A DNA stretch of 49,825 nucleotides, taken from assembly GCF_000333275.1 (NCBI RefSeq), contig NZ_BACU01000545.1, positions 1 to 49,825 of the forward strand, written 5' to 3'. The translations under genes were made by a program, and so were the position numbers. The DNA comes from Azospirillum sp. B4. GTDB taxonomy: Bacteria > Pseudomonadota > Alphaproteobacteria > Azospirillales > Azospirillaceae. This document shows positions 45,501 through 49,825 of the stretch, piece after piece (position 1 is the first letter of the stretch; each line of letters begins with the position of its first letter). The notes beneath the pieces were generated by a model. The model was not told where the DNA came from, did not search any database, and saw only the letters and a list, made by a program, of their open reading frames with translations.

Positions 45501-48500
45501 CACGATCAGCGGTCCCTCTGGCGCCCTCGACTTCCGCACCATCGGCTCGCTGCTCAACAGCGGCCTGATCGCGGGCGACATCACCGATACGGGCAGCACG
45601 CCCCTGACCATCAGTGGCGGCACGGGCGGGACGGTCGGCACGCTGACGGGGTACAACGGTAACCAGGGCGTCATCTGGAGCAACGCCAACCTGGTGTTCG
45701 CGGGTGGCAAGCTGTTGCTGAACGACAGCATCACCGTCACCGGCCACACGGTGGCCAACACCGGCGCGTCGCTGACGCTGTCCACCATCGTCAGCATCAC
45801 CGGCGCCTACACCCAGGGCGCCTCGGGAACCTTGAGCCTGGGGCAGAGCGGCGAACTGGTGGCCAGCGGCGCCGCCACCGTCGCGGGCACGGTCCTGACC
45901 GGCCTGTCCACGACCGCCAACTACACCGTGGGCAACCGGACCCTGGTGGCCAGCGGGTCGGGGGCCAACTACGGCTCCGTCGTCCTGGGCGATACCGTGG
46001 CCACCGGTTTGGTGGCCGGCGTCACGGGTGCCGGCGACAACCTGCTGCTGACCATCGGCAACGACTACATCGGCGGCACCCTGGCCAGCCTGGGCAACAC
46101 CGGGGCGATCAGCGCCGCCACCCCGATTTACGTGGCCAGCACCGGCAGCCTGGGCACGCTGGTCAACAGCGCCGCCCTTTCGGGCGATATCGGCCTCGTC
46201 ATCGTCGGCGCGGCCGGCACGGTGATCAATCAGGCCTCGGGGAACATATTTGGCGGCCACACCGGCGCCAGCGTGACCGGCACCTTGGGTGTCCTGGACA
46301 ACCAGGGCGTGATCAGCGCCCTCAGCTACCGCGGTCTCGCCATCACCGGCTCCGTGGGCAGCCTCAGCAACAGCGGCACCATCTCCTCCGACGCCACCGG
46401 CATCGAAATCAACAGTGGAACGGTCGGCGTCCTCGACAACAGCAACACCATCTACGGCCACGGCCGGGGCCTTCAGATCAACGGCGCCAGCAGTGTCGGC
46501 ACGGTGATCAATCAGGCCGCCGGCACCATCGCGGCCTCCATCGGTGAAAGCGACGCCGGCCTGATCGTTGGCGATACCGCCGCCGTGGCGACCATCAGCA
46601 ACAGCGGCCTGGTTGCTGGCAACATTGGCATCCTTATCAATTCCAATGCCGTCATCACCCTGTTGGACAACACGGTCGGCGGCACCATCCAGGGCGGCAC
46701 GTCCGCCGCCGTGCGGGTCGACGGTGGTGGCGCCACCATCCATACCCTGACCAACAGCGGCCTGATCACCGGTCCCCAGGGCATTCGGACCAGCGGCATC
46801 ATTGACACGCTGACCAATACGGGCACCATCAACGGGGTCAATGCCGCCATTTATAACAGCGGCGAGCTGGGCACCCTCAGCAACAGCGGCCTGGTGCAGG
46901 GCACCATTTACAATGGGTCCACGACCTCCCTGACCATAACCGGCGGCGCGTCCGGCACCATCGGCACCCTGACCGGCCTGTCCGGCAAGGGCTTCATCGA
47001 CAATACCCAGTCCAACCTGGTGTTCGCGTCGGGCGATCTGCTGCTGAACGACGACATCGACGTCACTGGCCAAACCGTGCTGAACACCGGCGCGTCGCTG
47101 ACGCTGTCCACCATCGTCAGCATCACCGGCAACTACAGCCAGAGCGCCGGCACCCTGGCGCTGAGCGCGGGCGCCAGCGGGCTGGTGGTCAGCGGGACGG
47201 CCAGCCTGTCGGGTGGCACGGTGGCGGTCGACGCCAACAACCTGTCGACGAACGCGACGTATCTGGCTGGATCCGCCGTGGGCGATGCCCTGGTGGCCGG
47301 CGGCACCGGTTCCAGCTATGCCGGCATCACGACCACCATCGACGGCAACGTGGTCAACGGCATTCAGATGGGGGTTGGCACCCTGGGCACCAACCTGGTG
47401 CTGATCGCCGTCAACGACTATATCGGCGACACCCAGGCCTCCATCGGCAACACCGCCAATATCAGCGCCTACACCGCGATCGGCGTGGCAGGCACCGGCA
47501 CGGTCGGCACGCTGACCAACGCCGGCACGCTCAGCGGCACGGTCTACGGCATCTACGTCGCCCACAGCGGCAGCGTCGGTTCCCTGGACAACAGCGGCAC
47601 CGTGAGCGGGGGGACCAGCGCGGCCGGCCTCTACAATGCCGGCCGTATCGGCACATTGACCAATGCCGGCCTTATCCACGGCGTCGCCACGGGCCTTTAT
47701 AACCAGGGCTCCATCGGCACGGTGGTCAACAGCCTGGGCGGAACCCTCAGTGGTGGCGCCGACGCCGGCTTTAAGAACCAGAACGGCGGCACCATCGGCA
47801 CGCTGGTCAATAGCGGTACGATCCACGGGGACACGTACGCCCTCATCAACGCCGGCAGCGTTGGCTCCATTCTCAACAGCGGCGTCATCAGTGCCGGCGC
47901 CACCGGCATCCGAAACACTTCCACCATCGACACGCTGGTCAATACCGGGCTGATACAAGCCGGTTTCGCTATTTCGTCCAGTGGGGGCTCCATCAACCTG
48001 CTGTCCATCGGGGCGACGGGCACGGTGATTGGCGCCTCCAGCGGCGTCTACGGTGCGGTCCGGGTCGGAACGCTCATCAACGCGGGCTTGATTCAGGGCG
48101 GCAATGGCGCCGTGAATGTCGACACCATCGGCACGCTGATCAACAGCGGCACGATGAACGGCCACAGTGCCGCTGTCCTGAGCTTCAGCAGCATGGACAC
48201 GCTGATCAATTCCGGCACGATCAGCGGCGCCTCCGGCGGTGCCGTTTTCATCTATCACAGCATCGGCACGCTGGTTAACAGCGGCGTGATCGCCGGCGCC
48301 ATCACCGATACGGGCAGCACGCCCCTGACCATCAGCGGCGGCACGGGCGGGACGGTCGGCACGCTGACGGGTTACACCGGTAACCAGGGCGTCATCTGGA
48401 GCAACGCCAACCTGGTGTTCGCGGGTGGCAACCTGTTGCTGAACGACAGCGTCACCGGCCACACGGTGCTGAACACCGGCGCGTCGCTGACGTTGACAAA

Positions 48501-49825
48501 CGTGGTCACGGTGACCGCGGACACAGTCGCGCAGTCGGCTGGCACCCTGGTCCTGGCCGGTGGGGAACTGCTGGTGTCCGGCGCCGCCACCATCGCGGGC
48601 AGCGTGGTGGCCAGCCTGTCCAGCACCGGCAACTATCTGGTGGGGACCTCCACCACCCTGGTCAGCGCAGGGGCGAGCAGTGATTATTCCGGTGCCAGCC
48701 TTGGTGTCGTCACCGTGGCGGGCGTCGCCGGTGCCGGTGCCGGTGTCAGCGGCAACAACCTGCTGCTGACGGTTACCAACGACTACGTCGGCGGCACCCT
48801 GGCCAGCCTGGACAACACCGGCAGCATCGGCGGCGTCCAAACCGCGCTTTTCATCGCGACGAACGGCAGCGTCGGCACGGTCAGCAACAGCGGCACCCTT
48901 CTTGGGAACACCTACGCGGTCAGAAATCAGGGCACCATCGGCACGCTGACCAACAGCGGCACCCTTCGTGGGTTCACCGCCGCGGTCAGAAATCAGGGCA
49001 CCATCGGCACGCTGACCAATAGCGGCAGCGGCCTGATCGCTGGCATGACGGGCCTGGTCAACATGGCCGGCGCCAGTGTCGGCACGCTGGTCAACAGCGG
49101 CTCCATCTCCGCCTATATCGGCGTTTACAACCTTGGCACCATCGGCGCGCTGCTGAACAACAGCATCATGTTCGGCTCGACCGCCGGCGCCGTTTTCAAC
49201 AGGGGGCTGATCGGTAGCCTGAGCAACAGTGGCTCCCTCTTGGGGGCCAACACCGGCTTTATCAACCGGGGCACCATCGGCACGCTGACCAATAGCGGCA
49301 GCGGCCTGATCGCTGGCATGACGGGCCTGGTCAACACGGTCGGCGCCAGTGTCGGCACGCTGGTCAACAGCGGCACCGTGGTCGGCACCCTTTATGGCGG
49401 TATCGTCAACAGTGGCGCCATCGGCACCATCGCCAATAGCGGAACCATAAAGGGGGGGGCGAGCGGCGTCGGGCTCTTGAATGCCGGCACCATCGGCGCC
49501 GTCGTCAACAGCGGGCTGATCAACGGCCATAGCGGTGCCCTGGACCTGGGCCTCGGTTCCATCGGCGCGCTGATCAACAGCGGCACCATCGCCGGCAACA
49601 TATCTGGCCGCGGCGCCGGGGCGCTGAGCATCGGCGGCGGCAGTGGCGCCACCATCGGCACCCTGACAGGCGTCAACCTGACCAACCAGGGCGCCATCAG
49701 CCTGGCGTCCGACCTGGTCTTCACCGACGGCAACCTGCTGCTGAACGACAATGTCACCGTCACCGGCCACACGGTGCTGAACAGCGGCGCATCGCTGACG
49801 CTGTCCACCATCGTCAGCATCACCG
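42535..49825 (+). CDS. Giant modular exported repeat protein, probable autotransporter adhesin (3' cut)
   Basis: One reading frame runs open from ATG 42535 to the right edge: at least 2430 residues, with no stop in view. A signal peptide is clear (MTMTRVKSTKALLAGSSLLA onwards, cleavage near PAHG-ADV, about residue 34). GGGGA elements precede both ATG 42535 and ATG 42541. The rest is short beta-helix-like units of about 20 residues on the pattern IGTLxNSGTIxG, grouped into modules. Each module is closed by a conserved block: LVFxxGNLLLND, then TGHTVANTGASLTLSTIVSI, GxYxQGASGTL, then NDYIGGTLASLGNTG. The GNLLLND block recurs at residues 211, 559, 1059, 1501, 1966 and 2400, so full modules are 348, 500, 442, 465 and 434 residues long. 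Cysteine is nearly absent. This is the build of an autotransporter passenger; the beta-barrel expected at the C-terminus lies outside. Two-partner or type I secretion is the alternative. Adhesion or biofilm function is inference. Confidence 0.85.
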   Translation, partial: MTMTRVKSTKALLAGSSLLAMGVALAAAPRPAHGADVTITSSSSFLSNDSPVTTYSIASGVVVSGGFNQNQAAIAPGLTNNSTISNLINSGTLSSGTGSTALSNDGSIGTLVNSGRISGQRTAILTYGTIGTLINTGLIEGGSYAIQNSSGVINSISNSGTIAGTILYSSSNTLTISGGSGATVGTLTGSNQTVLGTISLTGSGLVFSSGNLLLNDNITASGRTVANTGASLTLSTIASITGTYIQGASGTLAVTPGTSGLVVSGAASIAGVVGAVSTGNYTVGGSTLVVGGAQSNYTAAVLGTVAGLAATLGTSGNNLLLTISNDYIGGTLASLGNTGSIGGVVSAVAIATTGSVGSLSNSGTLSGNSRGIYLDSGAKVGTITNQGRIEAVGGGYIAGGIANSGAVATIVNTGTIISGASSGIGNNVSDASIGQITNSGLISGNTGGIYSQGTIGTITNSGRIVGTQVGISINGGGVGKINNSGTVTGASALFVASGATLGPVTNSGLIAGKIVNASANALTISGGVGATIGTLTGQTVTNMGSIVNTLSNLVFAGGNLLLNDSVNVTGHTVANTGASLTLSTIVSITGAYTQGASGTLSLGAGTSELVVSDAATIAGTVLAGLSSTGNYTVGGGGTLVAGGTGSNYTAVLGDTVTGLAATIGGDGANNLLLTISNDYIGGTLASLGNTGTISGVATGVYIPATGTVGTLTNSGTISGSVRGFAEITLGASVGTLSNAGTLSGGSMGVYMGDGSRVDRIVNSGVIRGVTSAGMGLFGSVGTLVNSVTGTIVSTNSTAVGVGGQGLSQLTNNGLISGAVGGLVVLTTLGQLSNAGTISGGTAINNTSTIGTLVNSGTIHGGTVALINAGSVGSILNSGVISAGATGIRNTSTINTLVNTGLIQAGFAIASNGGTINLLSIGATGTVTGASSGVYSTGRVGTLINAGLIQGGNGAVNVDTIGTLINSGTMTGHSAAVLRFTSMDTLINSGTISGPSGALDFRTIGSLLNSGLIAGDITDTGSTPLTISGGTGGTVGTLTGYNGNQGVIWSNANLVFAGGKLLLNDSITVTGHTVANTGASLTLSTIVSITGAYTQGASGTLSLGQSGELVASGAATVAGTVLTGLSTTANYTVGNRTLVASGSGANYGSVVLGDTVATGLVAGVTGAGDNLLLTIGNDYIGGTLASLGNTGAISAATPIYVASTGSLGTLVNSAALSGDIGLVIVGAAGTVINQASGNIFGGHTGASVTGTLGVLDNQGVISALSYRGLAITGSVGSLSNSGTISSDATGIEINSGTVGVLDNSNTIYGHGRGLQINGASSVGTVINQAAGTIAASIGESDAGLIVGDTAAVATISNSGLVAGNIGILINSNAVITLLDNTVGGTIQGGTSAAVRVDGGGATIHTLTNSGLITGPQGIRTSGIIDTLTNTGTINGVNAAIYNSGELGTLSNSGLVQGTIYNGSTTSLTITGGASGTIGTLTGLSGKGFIDNTQSNLVFASGDLLLNDDIDVTGQTVLNTGASLTLSTIVSITGNYSQSAGTLALSAGASGLVVSGTASLSGGTVAVDANNLSTNATYLAGSAVGDALVAGGTGSSYAGITTTIDGNVVNGIQMGVGTLGTNLVLIAVNDYIGDTQASIGNTANISAYTAIGVAGTGTVGTLTNAGTLSGTVYGIYVAHSGSVGSLDNSGTVSGGTSAAGLYNAGRIGTLTNAGLIHGVATGLYNQGSIGTVVNSLGGTLSGGADAGFKNQNGGTIGTLVNSGTIHGDTYALINAGSVGSILNSGVISAGATGIRNTSTIDTLVNTGLIQAGFAISSSGGSINLLSIGATGTVIGASSGVYGAVRVGTLINAGLIQGGNGAVNVDTIGTLINSGTMNGHSAAVLSFSSMDTLINSGTISGASGGAVFIYHSIGTLVNSGVIAGAITDTGSTPLTISGGTGGTVGTLTGYTGNQGVIWSNANLVFAGGNLLLNDSVTGHTVLNTGASLTLTNVVTVTADTVAQSAGTLVLAGGELLVSGAATIAGSVVASLSSTGNYLVGTSTTLVSAGASSDYSGASLGVVTVAGVAGAGAGVSGNNLLLTVTNDYVGGTLASLDNTGSIGGVQTALFIATNGSVGTVSNSGTLLGNTYAVRNQGTIGTLTNSGTLRGFTAAVRNQGTIGTLTNSGSGLIAGMTGLVNMAGASVGTLVNSGSISAYIGVYNLGTIGALLNNSIMFGSTAGAVFNRGLIGSLSNSGSLLGANTGFINRGTIGTLTNSGSGLIAGMTGLVNTVGASVGTLVNSGTVVGTLYGGIVNSGAIGTIANSGTIKGGASGVGLLNAGTIGAVVNSGLINGHSGALDLGLGSIGALINSGTIAGNISGRGAGALSIGGGSGATIGTLTGVNLTNQGAISLASDLVFTDGNLLLNDNVTVTGHTVLNSGASLTLSTIVSIT
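45079..45750 (+). repeat. Long internal duplication, copy A
   Basis: This stretch of about 670 bases is nearly identical to 47794-48471. The match begins around the codons for NSGTIHGG and runs through the next module-closing block. The offset between copies is 2715 bases at the left (45124 against 47839) and 2721 at the right (45709 against 48430), so copy B has two extra codons. Differences cluster in short patches. Confidence 0.8.
47794..48471 (+). repeat. Long internal duplication, copy B
   Basis: Partner of 45079-45750, described there. Silent third-position differences are few, which points to a recent copy or to gene conversion inside the giant repeat gene. Confidence 0.8.
48892..49023 (+). 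repeat. Tandem pair of 66-base units
   Basis: Two adjacent 66-base (22-codon) units start with GGCACCCTT at 48892 and 48958. They share the run encoding AVRNQGTIGTLTNSGTL and differ mainly in three codons. They are direct tandem units of the beta-helix repeat. Confidence 0.75.
49000..49374 (+). repeat. 102-base direct repeat pair
   Basis: The 102 bases at 49000-49101 recur at 49273-49374 with very few changes (NMAGASVG against NTVGASVG in the product). The offset of 273 bases equals 91 codons, so the frame is kept. Confidence 0.75.

Larger units (their letters stand above)
43165..49825 (+). repeat. Six copies of the conserved module-closing block
   Basis: The codons for (N/D/K)LLLND begin at 43165, 44209, 45709, 47035, 48430 and 49732. 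The spacings are 1044, 1500, 1326, 1395 and 1302 bases, all multiples of three, so the modules keep frame. Each block extends about 250-380 bases to the right and shares long identical stretches with the others, for instance the NDYIGGTLASLGNTG segment near 43507 and 44566. The parts between blocks differ in the number of 20-22-residue units. Confidence 0.85.

Noticed and set aside
48892..49374. Regular repeats that could be read as a CRISPR array
   Set aside because: The repeats are coding, keep frame in units of 22 and 91 codons and lack constant short repeats with unique spacers.
43033..49770. A stop-free minus-strand frame of 2245 codons opposite the giant repeat gene
   Set aside because: It is a shadow. 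The plus strand has a signal peptide, ribosome site and conserved protein repeats, whereas the minus frame gives a low-complexity Ala/Asp/Gly/Gln product with no fold; repeated GC-rich codons simply exclude stops.

Overview
The window comes from a GC-rich alphaproteobacterium. The paired TonB receptor and halogenase, the HisKA_2-type kinase, the alphaproteobacterial style of the sugar locus and an ethylene-receptor-like sensor suggest a plant- or soil-associated member of the Rhodospirillales/Azospirillaceae (Azospirillum or Nitrospirillum type). This placement is inference from gene content; no rRNA or other marker gene is present.

Bases 1-19713 hold an alpha-glucan (starch/maltodextrin) utilisation locus. 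In order it carries the end of a TonB-dependent receptor, a flavin-dependent tryptophan-halogenase-like protein, an exported GH13 amylase, a cytosolic-type GH13 alpha-glucosidase, an exported GH97 alpha-glucosidase, an exported GH15 glucoamylase and, on the other strand, a LacI-type repressor and a sodium:sugar symporter. Together they would capture oligosaccharides at the outer membrane, cut them to glucose or maltose in the periplasm, import the sugar with sodium and repress the set when substrate is absent. Two ATACGTAT palindromes 33 bp apart, upstream of the glucoamylase, are candidate operators. The locus is interrupted by a 1234-residue minus-strand gene that joins a class-3 lipase-like domain, RTX repeats, a von Willebrand A domain, two beta-sandwich-like repeats and a second RTX tail. 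Its first third is strikingly AT-rich. A SAM methyltransferase gene also sits inside the locus.

Bases 19900-26200 hold an SH3-domain protein with a His/Asp/Gly/Pro tail, an orphan GH24 lysozyme, a four-gene set (two SGNH hydrolases, an MBOAT acyltransferase, a small membrane protein) that looks like a machine for O-acetylating an exported polymer, and an HxlR regulator.

Bases 26400-32725 hold glycan and stress-sugar genes: a GT4 glycosyltransferase, an amylo-alpha-1,6-glucosidase-like enzyme, a membrane-anchored trehalose-6-phosphate synthase homologue and trehalose-phosphatase. They are followed by a two-component pair (32875-35405) whose kinase has an N-terminal membrane domain retaining all seven ethylene/copper-site residues known from plant ETR1.

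Bases 35387-42041 hold an MFS transporter, an aromatic-type flavin monooxygenase, a cupin protein, an alpha/beta hydrolase and a Bcr/CflA-type exporter (possibly a small catabolic unit), and a 2OG-Fe(II) oxygenase-like protein.

From 42535 to the right edge there is one giant exported repeat protein of at least 2430 residues, probably an autotransporter adhesin. It is built of five complete modules of 348-500 residues plus a cut sixth, each a set of about 20-residue 'IGTLxNSGTI' units closed by a conserved block. Its C-terminus, and so its secretion type, lies outside the window.
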